A stretch of DNA of 64,000 nucleotides from an endosymbiont of Escarpia spicata. GTDB lineage: Bacteria; Pseudomonadota; Gammaproteobacteria; Chromatiales; Chromatiaceae. Both the position numbers and the translations under genes were made by a program. Positions 31,228 through 39,064 of this stretch are shown in pieces. The stretch lies in contig QFXE01000005.1 in the NCBI GenBank assembly GCA_003349915.1, positions 582,363 to 646,362 of the forward strand. The letters run 5' to 3'. The notes below the pieces were generated by a model. That model had not been told where the DNA came from. It did not search any database and saw only the letters and a list, made by a program, of their open reading frames with translations. The stretch's first letter is position 1. Each line of letters begins with the position of its first letter.

Positions 31228-31253
31228 ACCTGGTGCGCACAGCGCACCCTACC
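31228..31253. repeat. Short REP-like palindrome
   Basis: GGTGCGCACAGCGCACC is an inverted repeat with flanking ACC/TACC and resembles the arms of the two larger units at 11871 and 11960. It lies between secA and the M23 peptidase gene. Confidence 0.5.
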
Positions 31254-31281
31254 TTATGATTACGGTTGGAGAGCGCAGGAA

Positions 31282-32220
31282 TCAGGCCCGGGCTTCTGTG
31301 CGTTTGGTGCGGATATACTTGGTGGGATTGACGGTTTTACCATTTCGCAGCACCTCAAAATGAACGTGAGGGCCTGTGGAACGGCCGGTTGAGCCCATGC
31401 TGCCGATGGTCTGGCCCTGTTGAACCCGGTCACCGATTTTGACGTTGATCTTCGAGTTGTGGCCATAGCGGGTGACATAACCTTTGCCGTGGTTGATCTC
31501 AATCAGATAACCATAACCGCTCTGCTCGCCCGCCTTGGTCACCACGCCTGCCGCTACCGCAACGACATCCGAGTCTTTCTTTCCGGCGAAGTCCATCCCC
31601 TTGTGCATGGTGCGCTTGCCGGTAAACGGGTCGTTGCGCATGCCATAGTATGAAGAGATCCACCCCTTGGCCACGGGACGACCGGCCGGGTGTACGGATT
31701 TCTCCAACTCCGAGTTCATAATCAGATCTTCCAGCAACATCAACTGCTGCTCCCTGTTCGCGATAAGCACTTCCAGACTGTCCATGTCCTTCAGGATCTC
31801 CGGCAGCACCGACTGGGATTTCGCCACTTCAGCCACTACCGGGCCACCCACCGCTGACGGCGCCTCGAAACTGAACTCACCCTTATCCAGGCTGCCGATA
31901 TCCACCAGACGCTGCCCAAGGGCATCCAGCCTCAGCAAATTGGCCTGCAACTGCCCCAGCCGCATAGCCAAGCCGTCGATGCGCTCTTGGGCATCGGTCC
32001 TGGTATCTTCCAGTGCACGACGCTCCTGAGTGAAGGTATCTCTCAGCGAACGCACCAGCTGGTGCTCAGGAAAAGTCACGTCCTGCACACCCATTCTGTA
32101 ACCGGTCCAAAGCATGCCTGCGCCAAAGACGCAAAGCAGTCCAAGCAGGGTGATTGCCGATAGACAACGTCCTGTGGTGCTACAGCTTTTTCCGATGCCA
32201 CGCAGGTAGATGATCTTCAT
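31282..32220 (-). CDS. M23 family metallopeptidase, membrane-anchored murein hydrolase-like
   Basis: A 312-residue protein with an N-terminal membrane helix (~residues 20-45), a charged helical middle part (LVRSLRDTFTQERRALEDT and on) and a C-terminal LytM/M23 domain: HKGMDFAGKKDS (zinc His and Asp), YGHNSKINVKIGDRV and GRSTGPHVHFEV with the HxH pair. It probably trims peptidoglycan cross-links in the periplasm or regulates another hydrolase. It stands in the usual place beside secA. Confidence 0.9.
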   Translation of the reverse strand: MKIIYLRGIGKSCSTTGRCLSAITLLGLLCVFGAGMLWTGYRMGVQDVTFPEHQLVRSLRDTFTQERRALEDTRTDAQERIDGLAMRLGQLQANLLRLDALGQRLVDIGSLDKGEFSFEAPSAVGGPVVAEVAKSQSVLPEILKDMDSLEVLIANREQQLMLLEDLIMNSELEKSVHPAGRPVAKGWISSYYGMRNDPFTGKRTMHKGMDFAGKKDSDVVAVAAGVVTKAGEQSGYGYLIEINHGKGYVTRYGHNSKINVKIGDRVQQGQTIGSMGSTGRSTGPHVHFEVLRNGKTVNPTKYIRTKRTEARA

Positions 32221-32347
32221 TTATCCAGTTCTATCCGGGATTTTCAGGGGGAACTACGACGTTTATCGACCACTTAAGCCGAAACCTTTAGGCCTTTCTC
32301 TGCCAATTGCGATGGCATACAGCCACGCATTCTCCTATGATTTGCCC

Positions 32348-32794
32348 ATGCAAATCAAGATGAAGTCACTGGGAGAGCTGTTTGACTCCCGGGAATCGAT
32401 CAAAACCCTGAACAAAAAACTGGCACAGCATGCGGCGCTATTGGACAGAATTCGCCAGCTGCTGCCCAAACCCCTGGGCGAGCATTGCATCGGAGCTGTA
32501 CCGCATGAAACCCGGCTGGTGCTGTTTGTTGACTCACCCGCCTGGGCCAGCCGCTTCCGTTACCTGGGGCGGGATCTGCAGGAGAAACTCAAGGCCGAGG
32601 GGGTGTCGCTGGAGAGTATCAGGATCAAGGTATTCCTGCCCCAATCGGCACCAACCGGACAACATCACCCAGCGGAACCACTGACCCTTTCCAAAGAGAG
32701 CGCCGAAATGATTCGCAGTACCGCCGAGTGCACCGAATCTGCCGAATTGCGGGAGGCGCTGCTGCGTCTTAGCAGACATGGGGGGAGTTTATAG
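32348..32794 (+). CDS. DUF721 protein (DciA-like)
   Basis: About 148 residues. MKSLGELFDSRE and the middle part CIGAVPHETRLVLFVDSPAWASRFRYLGRDLQ match the DUF721 group, whose characterised members (DciA) help load the DnaB helicase. Whether this one is a true DciA is not shown. Frames extend upstream to 32210, but that would overlap the divergent M23 gene; ATG at 32348 (MQIKMKSLGELF) is chosen and ATG at 32360 is also possible. Its position by secA/lpxC fits family context. Confidence 0.75.
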   Translation: MQIKMKSLGELFDSRESIKTLNKKLAQHAALLDRIRQLLPKPLGEHCIGAVPHETRLVLFVDSPAWASRFRYLGRDLQEKLKAEGVSLESIRIKVFLPQSAPTGQHHPAEPLTLSKESAEMIRSTAECTESAELREALLRLSRHGGSL

Positions 32795-32851
32795 CGGTTG
32801 CCTCCGCTGGAAGGCCTTGTTAAAGGCATATTCTTACTCTACGCTAGCCAT

Positions 32852-32872
32852 ATGCGCATAATTAATGCGCAT
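32852..32872. promoter_or_regulatory. Palindromic candidate operator for ccdAB
   Basis: ATGCGCAT-AATTA-ATGCGCAT: each half is itself a perfect 8-bp palindrome, so the site is both a direct and an inverted repeat. It lies 28-48 bases upstream of the ccdA start and overlaps CATAAT, a -10-like word. Binding by the CcdA/CcdB complex, which is the known mode of autoregulation for the family, is inferred. Confidence 0.5.
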
Positions 32873-32899
32873 GATGCCTGCATAATGAGATACGTAGCT

Positions 32900-33145
32900 A
32901 TGATACATGCTTATAATTATTTGGCGCCAAAAAAGCCTGCGAACCTTAGCGTTAACAGTGACTTGCTTGCCAAAGCCAAGCGCCTGAAACTCAACCTTTC
33001 CGCCACCCTGGAAAATGCCCTTGCTGATGAGGTGCGAAAGGCAGAACGAACTCAGTGGCTACAAAAAAACCAAAATGCCATTGAAGCTTCAAACCGCCTT
33101 GCAGAGGAAAAAGGGTTCTTTGCAGACTCGTACAAGACTATCTGA
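32900..33145 (+). CDS. ccdA: CcdA-family antitoxin
   Basis: About 81 residues. After NLSVNSDLLAKAKRLKLNLSA (RHH DNA-binding half) comes ENALADEVRKAERTQWLQKNQNA, and the tail RLAEEKGFFADSYKTI is the CcdA-type toxin-wrapping end. ATG at 32900 is chosen; ATG at 32885 is equally possible. No clear Shine-Dalgarno is visible. Its stop TGA overlaps the ccdB ATG (TGATG), typical of TA operons. The pair lies at the edge of the accessory island. Confidence 0.82.
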   Translation: MIHAYNYLAPKKPANLSVNSDLLAKAKRLKLNLSATLENALADEVRKAERTQWLQKNQNAIEASNRLAEEKGFFADSYKTI

Positions 33146-33462
33146 TGAGCCAATTTACGCTGTACGAGAACAAGAACGCCGATTCCAATGAGACCTATCC
33201 TTATTTCATCGATGTTCAAAATGACCTTCTCGATTCTCTAAATACTCGCCTCGTTATACCTCTTACACCTTCGAAATACCTGGGTGATGTAAATATTGGC
33301 AATCTGTGCCCGATAACTTCCATCAATGGCACGCAATTTGTGCTCCTGACCCACCAAATGACCAACGTTCCTGTTGCTGCACTTCAGGCACCAGTCGATT
33401 CCCTGGAACATCTCAGAGAAGAAATAGTGGCGGCGATCGATTTTCTGGTTACTGGCATTTAA
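33145..33462 (+). CDS. ccdB: CcdB-family gyrase-targeting toxin
   Basis: A 105-residue toxin of the CcdB family, which in known members traps DNA gyrase. Visible family features are FTLYENKNADSNETYPYFIDVQNDLLDSLNTRLVIPL, ITSINGTQFVLLTHQMTNVP, and a C-terminal EEIVAAIDFLVTGI in place of the usual DALDFLFxGI ending. The length and the overlap with ccdA are normal. Target and activity are inferred from family. Confidence 0.85.
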   Translation: MSQFTLYENKNADSNETYPYFIDVQNDLLDSLNTRLVIPLTPSKYLGDVNIGNLCPITSINGTQFVLLTHQMTNVPVAALQAPVDSLEHLREEIVAAIDFLVTGI

Positions 33463-33764
33463 CTGACTATGAACCAGCCACCTGTCTTCCTGAATTCCGC
33501 TGTGCTTCATCCAGGCCGTATTTATTCCATGCTTTCGGATGACACCCGGTTTGGTTTTTATTCGGCAACTGCCCAGTTCAACGTGTAGGCCCGATCAAGC
33601 GCGGCGGATCGGGCGTTTTCGCATTGGCAAGCTGCCGGTTCCACTGCGCTTGAACCGGCCTACATCAATTTGGGGGTTTTTCCTGGTATTCCTGCCCGCC
33701 CCGCCTGACCGATGCTTCGTCCCTCAGCGTCTGTCCGGCGTGGCTCCCCTTGCCGCACTCCGCG
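33463..33764. repeat. Intergenic region with imperfect inverted repeat and the DGR 3' flank
   Basis: It contains an imperfect inverted repeat of GTAGGCCCGATCAAGCGC (33585-33602) with GCGCTTGAACCGGCCTAC (33646-33663), followed by the ~78-bp conserved DGR flank (33704-33781, described below). I see no gene between ccdB and the first DGR target. Confidence 0.45.
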
Positions 33765-33781
33765 CTACCCGCTCTTTTGAC
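33704..33781 (-). repeat. DGR variable-repeat downstream flank, copy A
   Basis: About 78 bp directly downstream (coding sense) of VR1 are shared with 36408-36485 downstream of VR2, with only a few substitutions and one indel. Both hold a potential hairpin (in copy B GCGCGGC...GCCGCGC; in copy A a weaker GTGCGGC...GCCACGC with mismatch). Hairpins just after the variable repeat are known to help retrohoming in characterised DGRs; that role here is inferred. Confidence 0.65.
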
Positions 33782-34598
33782 CTCGGGCAAGACGCAAGCC
33801 AATGAAGTGGTAGCGGCTGCCGGGAACGAGGAAGTCGCGGTAGGCAGAACGCAGGGACCTGCCGCCGTTGATCCAGGAGCCGCCACGCAAAACACGGGAC
33901 TCGCCTCCTGGCGGCCCCACAGGATCTACCACCTCACCCTCTGGGTAGTCACCGTACCAGTCTGCGCACCACTCCCAAACATTGCCGTGCATCTGGTGCA
34001 GACCCCAAGTGTTTACCCCTTCCGCCAAGGCTTTGACCTCTATTGTCTCCTCCCTGTACTGGCCTTTCGGCCCGTCTCCATAGGGATAGCGGCCATTATA
34101 GTTGGCCTGATCCGTAGGTATCTGCTCCCCGGCGGCAAAGGGCGTCTCTGTACCGGCGCGACAGGCGTACTCCCATTCAGACTCTGTCGGCAGGCGGAGG
34201 TTCGGGTCCGGCTGTTGTTGGCTCAGCCTGTCGAGAAACCCCGCCACATCCTGCCAGCTCACCCGCTCCACTGGCCGATCCTCTCCTTTGAAATGGCTCG
34301 GATTGCCTCCCATCACCGCCTCCCACAGGCGTTGGGTACAGGCAGTATCCGCCAACCAGTAGCCTTGAGTAATCGTCACCTGATGTTGGGTTTCATCGTC
34401 ACTACGCTCTGCTTCCGTCTCCGGTGAACCCATCAGAAAGGTGCCGGGATAGACCCAGCGCAGGCGCTGGGTCACGCCGGATATCTCGAACTCGGCATAG
34501 TGGCCATAATCATCCTCACCCCATCCACTTGCCCATGCCGGGGGAAACGGCTGGGGAAACTGGCTCATGGGTGACGGGTTTTCAGACAGACTGGTCAT
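33765..34598 (-). CDS. DGR target protein 1 (FGE-sulfatase/C-type-lectin-like fold)
   Basis: A 277-residue protein with a formylglycine-generating-enzyme-like domain: YPGTFLMGSPETEAERSDDE, QVTITQGYWLADTACTQRLW, RVSWQDVAGFLDRL, RLPTESEWEYACRAG and the terminal VLRGGSW...GFRLAR-type end. Residues ~232-272 are the variable repeat VR1. Residues from ~35 onward closely match the C-terminal ~240 residues of target 2, so this looks like a shortened duplicate lacking the vWA-like part. Start ATG 34598; ATG at 34568 also possible. No strong Shine-Dalgarno for either. No signal peptide, so a cytosolic sensor is likely. Confidence 0.85.
   Translation of the reverse strand: MTSLSENPSPMSQFPQPFPPAWASGWGEDDYGHYAEFEISGVTQRLRWVYPGTFLMGSPETEAERSDDETQHQVTITQGYWLADTACTQRLWEAVMGGNPSHFKGEDRPVERVSWQDVAGFLDRLSQQQPDPNLRLPTESEWEYACRAGTETPFAAGEQIPTDQANYNGRYPYGDGPKGQYREETIEVKALAEGVNTWGLHQMHGNVWEWCADWYGDYPEGEVVDPVGPPGGESRVLRGGSWINGGRSLRSAYRDFLVPGSRYHFIGLRLARGQKSG
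33782..33905 (-). repeat. DGR variable repeat VR1
   Basis: Aligned without gaps to the TR at 34762-34885 (offset 980). It differs at 15 positions where the TR has A on the coding strand, for example AAC to CTC, AAC to TTC and GAT to GTT. The only other difference is one C-to-G near the 3' end (33795), in the likely initiation-of-homology part. All codons remain open. It forms the last ~41 residues of target 1. Confidence 0.93.
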
Positions 34599-34761
34599 GA
34601 CTGTGATGGCTTTGTGGATAGGCGATCATCCGATGGGCTTTCGAACTGCATCCGCTAACCCTACTCGCGCACCGGTGACCCTTTGGTTTTTGCCGCATGG
34701 CCAAAAGCCGGGCGGACAGGATGGCACTCTGGTCAAAATACGCCATCCGGCGCAGATCGAG

Positions 34762-34885
34762 CTCGGGCAAGACGGAAGCCAATGTTGTGGTTGCGGTTGC
34801 CGGGATCGTTGATGTTGCGGTAGGCAGAACGCAGGTTCCTGCCGTTGTTGATCCAGGAGCCGCCACGCAAAACACGGTTCTCGCC
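34762..34885 (-). repeat. DGR template repeat (TR)
   Basis: A 124-bp repeat 26 bases downstream of the reverse transcriptase stop. Read in the VR frame it gives RVLRGGSWINNGRNLRSAYR followed by NINDPGNRNHNIGFRLAR, so it is full of AAC (Asn) codons at the sites that vary in VR1 and VR2. This Asn-AAC pattern is the hallmark of DGR templates, because mutating A in AAC gives 15 amino acids without a stop codon. It lies between the RT gene and target 1 and is probably transcribed with the RT. Confidence 0.95.
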
Positions 34886-34911
34886 TTTACGAATCCCACC
34901 CACCCTTGTGT

Positions 34912-35919
34912 TTATACATCAACAGGTGCATCACGTAAAAGCACGCTTCGTCGCCAGGCATGACTTTCAGCCCCTTGAAGAATGGCATGAACAGATGCAT
35001 AGCGGTTTTGCAGCTCAAGGGCGCTGATCTCTCCCGCTTCCCAAGCGTCCTCCCAATATTGCCGTCTCTCACGATAGCGTCGCTTGCGTCGTGGACTCAG
35101 GCCGATGCCAGACGGCTTTATGCGATAGCCGCAATAGGTAACACCAAAATCACTTCGGTTAATCTGTATGTTGCCTTTGACAGTTAATCGACACTCCTTC
35201 TCGATATGTGTTCTCACGGACTCCAGCGTCTGTGCTGCATTCTGGCGGCTGTCGCACCACCAGATAATATCGTCCATATAGCGCAGCGACGCTCGCACTT
35301 GTGAGTGACCAAGCAACAGCCGGTCCAACCTGTCGAGATAGTAGTTGGCGAAATACTGCGAGGTGAGCGAGCCGATGGGCAAGCCCCGTTTACTACCTAC
35401 ATCGTGGCTTTCGATAATTCGTCGTAACAGATTCAGAAATTCATCACCTTTGAAACGACGCTGCAACAGTGAAAAGAGTCTGGCATGGCAGATCGAATTA
35501 AAATAGCTGTCGATGTCTATCTTTACATACCAGGGGTAACGGCGCATTGCCGCCAACACCGCCCCGGCCACCTTATGCACACCTCGCCCAGGCAGACAGG
35601 CATAGGTGGTCGGCGCCATGGCCTTTTCAAACAGAGGACCGGCAAGATTCATGATGGCGTGGTGGACCACACGATCCTCAAAGCAGGCTGCATGAATCAG
35701 TCGCCGTTTCGGATCATGGATGACAAACTGTTTGTATCGGCCATAGGGCGCCCTGCCGTCAAGGATGTCTGCACCAAGTTGTTCCAGGTTTGCATCCAGA
35801 TCACTGAAGAACGCGGCAACTTTCGGCCGCCCATGCTTACCCCGCCCGGCTTTCCAAGCGGCCAAAACCAGATTATTCAGCTCCCCGATCACCTCAATAT
35901 CGATGCGGGTTCTTCTCAT
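34912..35919 (-). CDS. DGR reverse transcriptase
   Basis: A 335-residue retroelement reverse transcriptase. It has YVKIDIDSYF (residues ~131-140, first catalytic Asp), GLPIGSLTSQYFANYYLD (~179-196, with the GxxxSQ word typical of DGR enzymes instead of the retroviral QGxxxSP), and the catalytic RYMDDIIWW (YMDD at ~214-217). Start ATG 35919 overlaps the HRDC gene stop as ATGA, so the two are translationally coupled; the open frame extends to 35952. It copies TR RNA with errors at adenines; the TR lies 26 bases after the stop. Confidence 0.95.
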   Translation of the reverse strand: MRRTRIDIEVIGELNNLVLAAWKAGRGKHGRPKVAAFFSDLDANLEQLGADILDGRAPYGRYKQFVIHDPKRRLIHAACFEDRVVHHAIMNLAGPLFEKAMAPTTYACLPGRGVHKVAGAVLAAMRRYPWYVKIDIDSYFNSICHARLFSLLQRRFKGDEFLNLLRRIIESHDVGSKRGLPIGSLTSQYFANYYLDRLDRLLLGHSQVRASLRYMDDIIWWCDSRQNAAQTLESVRTHIEKECRLTVKGNIQINRSDFGVTYCGYRIKPSGIGLSPRRKRRYRERRQYWEDAWEAGEISALELQNRYASVHAILQGAESHAWRRSVLLRDAPVDV

Positions 35920-36377
35920 TGTGACGGCTTCTGTTTTTCCACTGCCCCACACAGTGTTTCGATGAAGAACGCACCAAATTTGTCGATTTTTGCCTTTCCG
36001 ATACCCTCGATATTTCTCAAGGCAGCCAGGCTATCTACACGGTTTCGTACCATTTCCGCTAACTGTTCGTTGTTAAATACCGCATAGGCATGTATCCCCT
36101 CAGCTTCAGCCAACTGCTTTCTTTGGTTGCGTAATATGGCGTAGAGGGCAAAATCCTGCTCATTGAGCACCTCCCGATAGTCAACACTTGGCTTATTGCC
36201 GCGCTTTGCCTCTCCCTGCTGCACATAAGTGACGCAGATCGACCAGAAGCTGCTCTCACCCGCCGCCACGAACTGCTTCTCTACGGCAACAATCCGCATG
36301 CTACCGCAAAATCGGTTGAGTGCCTCCTGTCCCGGTTCCGGGAAGCGTGCATCTATCGTGAAAAATTGATATTTCAT
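35916..36377 (-). CDS. HRDC-domain DGR accessory protein
   Basis: A 153-residue protein. The N-terminal half (MKYQFFTIDARFPEPGQEALN and on) is not recognised; residues ~68-145 form an HRDC domain: VLNEQDFALYAILRNQRKQL, NNEQLAEMV and LRNIEGIGKAKIDKFG. HRDC proteins are one of the known alternatives to Avd as the DGR accessory factor and probably bind the TR RNA or RT complex. It overlaps the RT start by four bases and lies 91 bases downstream of target 2. Confidence 0.88.
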   Translation of the reverse strand: MKYQFFTIDARFPEPGQEALNRFCGSMRIVAVEKQFVAAGESSFWSICVTYVQQGEAKRGNKPSVDYREVLNEQDFALYAILRNQRKQLAEAEGIHAYAVFNNEQLAEMVRNRVDSLAALRNIEGIGKAKIDKFGAFFIETLCGAVEKQKPSQ

Positions 36378-36407
36378 TTCAATTCCTGAAGGCTACCTCC
36401 GCCACAC

Positions 36408-36485
36408 CTGACCGATGCTTCGTCCCTCAGCATCTGTCCGGCGCGGCTCCCCCTTGCCGCGCTCCGCGCTACCGGCCATTTTGAC
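36408..36485 (-). repeat. DGR variable-repeat downstream flank, copy B
   Basis: The counterpart of 33704-33781, directly after VR2. On the coding strand it carries GCGCGGC and GCCGCGC as a 7-bp stem around an 8-base loop, a better hairpin than in copy A. The target 2 stop codon is inside this flank. Confidence 0.65.
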
Positions 36486-38814
36486 CTCGGGCAAGACGGA
36501 AGCCAATGTTGAGGTAGCGGGAGCCGGGATCGTCGATGCCGCGGCAGGCAGAACGCAGGTTCCTGCCGCCGCTGACCCAGGAGCCGCCACGCAAAACACG
36601 GAACCCGCGGAGCACGCCTTTAGGCGGCCCCACCGGATCTTCGTCCTCACCCTCTGGGTAGTCACCGTACCAGTCTGCACACCACTCAATAACATTCCCG
36701 TGCATCTGGTGCAGGCCCCAAGTATTTATCCCTTCCGCCAGGGCTTTGACTTCTATTGTCTCCTCCCTGTATGGGCCTTTCGGACCATCATTGTAAGGGT
36801 AGTTACCATCGTAATTGGCCTGTTCCGTAGATATCTGCTCCCCGGAGGCAAAGGGCGTCTCTGTACCGGCACGACAGGCATACTCCCATTCAGCCTCTGT
36901 CGGCAGCCGGAGGCCCGGATCCGGCTGTTGCTGGTTCAGCCTATCGAGAAATCCCGCCACATCCTGCCAACTCACGCTCTCCACAGGCCGATCCTCTCCC
37001 TTGAAACGACTCGGGTTGTTTCCCATCACCACCTCCCATAATCCCTGGGTGCAGGCTGTATCCGCCAGCCAGTAGCCTTGAGTAATCGTCACTTGGTGTT
37101 GGAATTCGTCGTCATCACGCTCAAGCTCCGCTTCCGGTGAACCCATCATGAAGCTGCCGGGGTTGACCCAGCGCATGCGTTGGGTCACGCCGGATATCTC
37201 AAACTCAGCATAGAGACCGAAGTGATCGCATCCCATGACCGAGGCCCATTCAGGGCGTAGCCTGGATGTCAGGAATAGCTGTTCAGTATCGCTGCGCAGC
37301 AGAATGTTCCCTGGATAGGGCGGCAGGGTCAGTGCTTGCGGCAGATTGGCGGGATCAATACTGCCCGTGACGGGGGTGGCCAATCCAGGGGCCTCGATCT
37401 GCCATTGGAGATAGTCTCCAGCGGTGAAGCTGGCAATGGGGCTGCCTCTTGAGTATGCCGCCGGTATATTCACGTCAGACAACACCCCGATCACCAGTTG
37501 ATCCGCCTGTTGCCGCAATTGCACCTGACGGGGCGCATGACCCTGCATCAGCCAATGGGCGGATAACAGGTCCACACCTGCAGGTGGGTCCAGGGTTTCC
37601 CCCCGCTGTTCCGCAACCCGCCTGACTGCCACCCAGGCAGCGGTCAGCAGCGGGTCACCGCGCTCCCACATGGCGTTGTGATGGCGTTCCACCGAACGGC
37701 CCACCCAATTGCCCATGGCTGTATCGTGAGGATTATTCAGCAGCGTCCTGATCTCCCGCTCCATGTGGTGTTCGTAAACCGGGCTGACCTTGACCCCCAG
37801 CTCGGCGCAGTAGCGCATCTCGGTAGCGAGAACGACCGGGGGCAGTCCGGCGTGATGGGCCGCCAGCAGTTGCGACAACATCGCTTTGCAGGCTGGATCC
37901 AGTTCCCGGTATTTTTCACGATGCTCCTCCACTGCATGATCCTTAAAGGCAAAACCGGCGAGGGCCGAATCGACGCCTTCGTGTTGCCATATCTCAGCCT
38001 CGTTTCCCACATCGGCCTGATCCGTAGATAACAGATAACGGGCAGCCCGTAACAGCGCAGGTTCTACCCGGATGGCCGGGGCCAGCAGATCAAGCAAGTT
38101 TGCCACACCATCGATATCCGGGCCGAGACGCCTCCCCATGATCCGGCTGTTCCCGGGCAGTTTGCCCGGCAGGGGTACGCCGCGATCCCAAACCACCTGG
38201 GTAAAGAGCCGGGAGAGATGCTTGTCCCAGAGACGGGAAGGGGTGGGCGTCAGCACCCACGGGGTGATTCCCCTGGCCCTGAGCCCTCGGCCAAAACGCC
38301 GCCAACCGTTTTTGCTCAACGCCAGTTGGTCGTACTGGCCAAGATCGCTGAGAATCAGCAGCGGCGTCCCTGACGGAGGCAGATGACAACCTTGCGGCGG
38401 CTCATCCAGCTCATCCACCTGAAGTCCCTGCCTGCCACGCAGCCGTACCAGGGCGCGTTTCAGATCTCCAAAATCATCCCAGAATGGAGCCAGCCGGTGG
38501 CTGACATCAATGATCAGACGGCATTCACCGGACCAGGTATGTCGCTGAAGGTAGGGGATCCGGTGCAGTGTCCGGCCTCGCACCAGTTCCCCAACCAGCG
38601 CCGGCAGGTCGGGTTCGTTGGTGGCTTGCCTGTCACCAAGAACCAAACGCAGGAAAGGCCAAAGACGCCGCCAGGGTGCAAGCGGCGATTTTTCCGGGGG
38701 GACATAAGCAAAATCCGGAGCAGACTCCTCCGGGGAAAGGGGCACAGCGTTGGTGAACCAGGCTGGCACCTCGCGGTTTGAGTTGTCTCTGTCCCGTTGC
38801 CGGTGACGCTGCAT
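36469..38814 (-). CDS. DGR target protein 2: vWA-like region plus FGE domain (N-terminal extension to 39088 likely)
   Basis: 781 residues from the ATG at 38814. Residues ~90-270 look like a degenerate vWA/CoxE-type domain (CRLIIDVSHRLAPFWDDFG with a DxSxR in place of MIDAS DxSxS, then TPLLILSDLGQY and GITPWVLTPTPSRLWD). A linker of about 270 residues follows, and the FGE-like domain fills ~540-781, with VR2 at ~736-776. Coding-like sequence without stops continues upstream of 38814 in the same frame to the MoxR stop at 39103 (for example GRAELIDALADYGDAG, LEHFARFLGYEKVPG), so the true protein is probably longer; a 7-bp tandem repeat at 39044-39064 separates it from a plausible ATG at 39088. 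Confidence 0.85.
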   Translation of the reverse strand: MQRHRQRDRDNSNREVPAWFTNAVPLSPEESAPDFAYVPPEKSPLAPWRRLWPFLRLVLGDRQATNEPDLPALVGELVRGRTLHRIPYLQRHTWSGECRLIIDVSHRLAPFWDDFGDLKRALVRLRGRQGLQVDELDEPPQGCHLPPSGTPLLILSDLGQYDQLALSKNGWRRFGRGLRARGITPWVLTPTPSRLWDKHLSRLFTQVVWDRGVPLPGKLPGNSRIMGRRLGPDIDGVANLLDLLAPAIRVEPALLRAARYLLSTDQADVGNEAEIWQHEGVDSALAGFAFKDHAVEEHREKYRELDPACKAMLSQLLAAHHAGLPPVVLATEMRYCAELGVKVSPVYEHHMEREIRTLLNNPHDTAMGNWVGRSVERHHNAMWERGDPLLTAAWVAVRRVAEQRGETLDPPAGVDLLSAHWLMQGHAPRQVQLRQQADQLVIGVLSDVNIPAAYSRGSPIASFTAGDYLQWQIEAPGLATPVTGSIDPANLPQALTLPPYPGNILLRSDTEQLFLTSRLRPEWASVMGCDHFGLYAEFEISGVTQRMRWVNPGSFMMGSPEAELERDDDEFQHQVTITQGYWLADTACTQGLWEVVMGNNPSRFKGEDRPVESVSWQDVAGFLDRLNQQQPDPGLRLPTEAEWEYACRAGTETPFASGEQISTEQANYDGNYPYNDGPKGPYREETIEVKALAEGINTWGLHQMHGNVIEWCADWYGDYPEGEDEDPVGPPKGVLRGFRVLRGGSWVSGGRNLRSACRGIDDPGSRYLNIGFRLARGQNGR
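36486..36608 (-). repeat. DGR variable repeat VR2
   Basis: Aligned without gaps to the TR (offset 1724). It differs at 15 positions, all where the TR has A on the coding strand, for example AAC to GGC, AAC to TCC, CAC to CTC and TAC to TGC; the match ends at the 5' boundary. The 3' end keeps the TR sequence TTCCGT, unlike VR1. It encodes the C-terminal part of target 2. Confidence 0.93.
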
Positions 38815-39043
38815 GTACCAGAAGCAGGCCTTGGGTGTTTGTCTGGATGTGCCTTTCCCTGTAACGGCTTGGGCGGCACCTTCACCTGTGGCCTCGATAA
38901 TGGTGACTGGCTTCTCTTCACCATCGTCTTTGGCCGCTCCAGGAACCTTTTCATAGCCCAGGAACCGGGCAAAATGCTCCAGTCCTGCATCGCCGTAATC
39001 TGCCAGGGCATCGATCAGCTCTGCCCGGCCAGGCTGGGTGCGC

Positions 39044-39064
39044 CGGAAGGCGGAAGGCGGAAGG
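39044..39064 (-). repeat. 7-bp tandem repeat (CGGAAGG)x3 in the 5' end of target 2
   Basis: Three perfect copies on the plus strand (CCTTCCG on the coding strand). An ATG at 39088 lies 14 bases after the MoxR stop, with GGGG nine bases upstream. With three repeats it reads out of frame and stops; deleting exactly one 7-mer puts that ATG in frame with the open reading frame leading to 38814 and beyond, beginning MGKASYSAPSAFRRTQPG. A slippage switch or an assembly error of one unit are both possible. Confidence 0.6.

Noticed and set aside
34697..34963. Plus-strand frames across the TR
   Set aside because: They are antisense shadows of the template repeat and RT end.
34762..36608. CRISPR array
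   Set aside because: The three similar repeats are a DGR template and two variable repeats inside genes, not regularly spaced short repeats with spacers.
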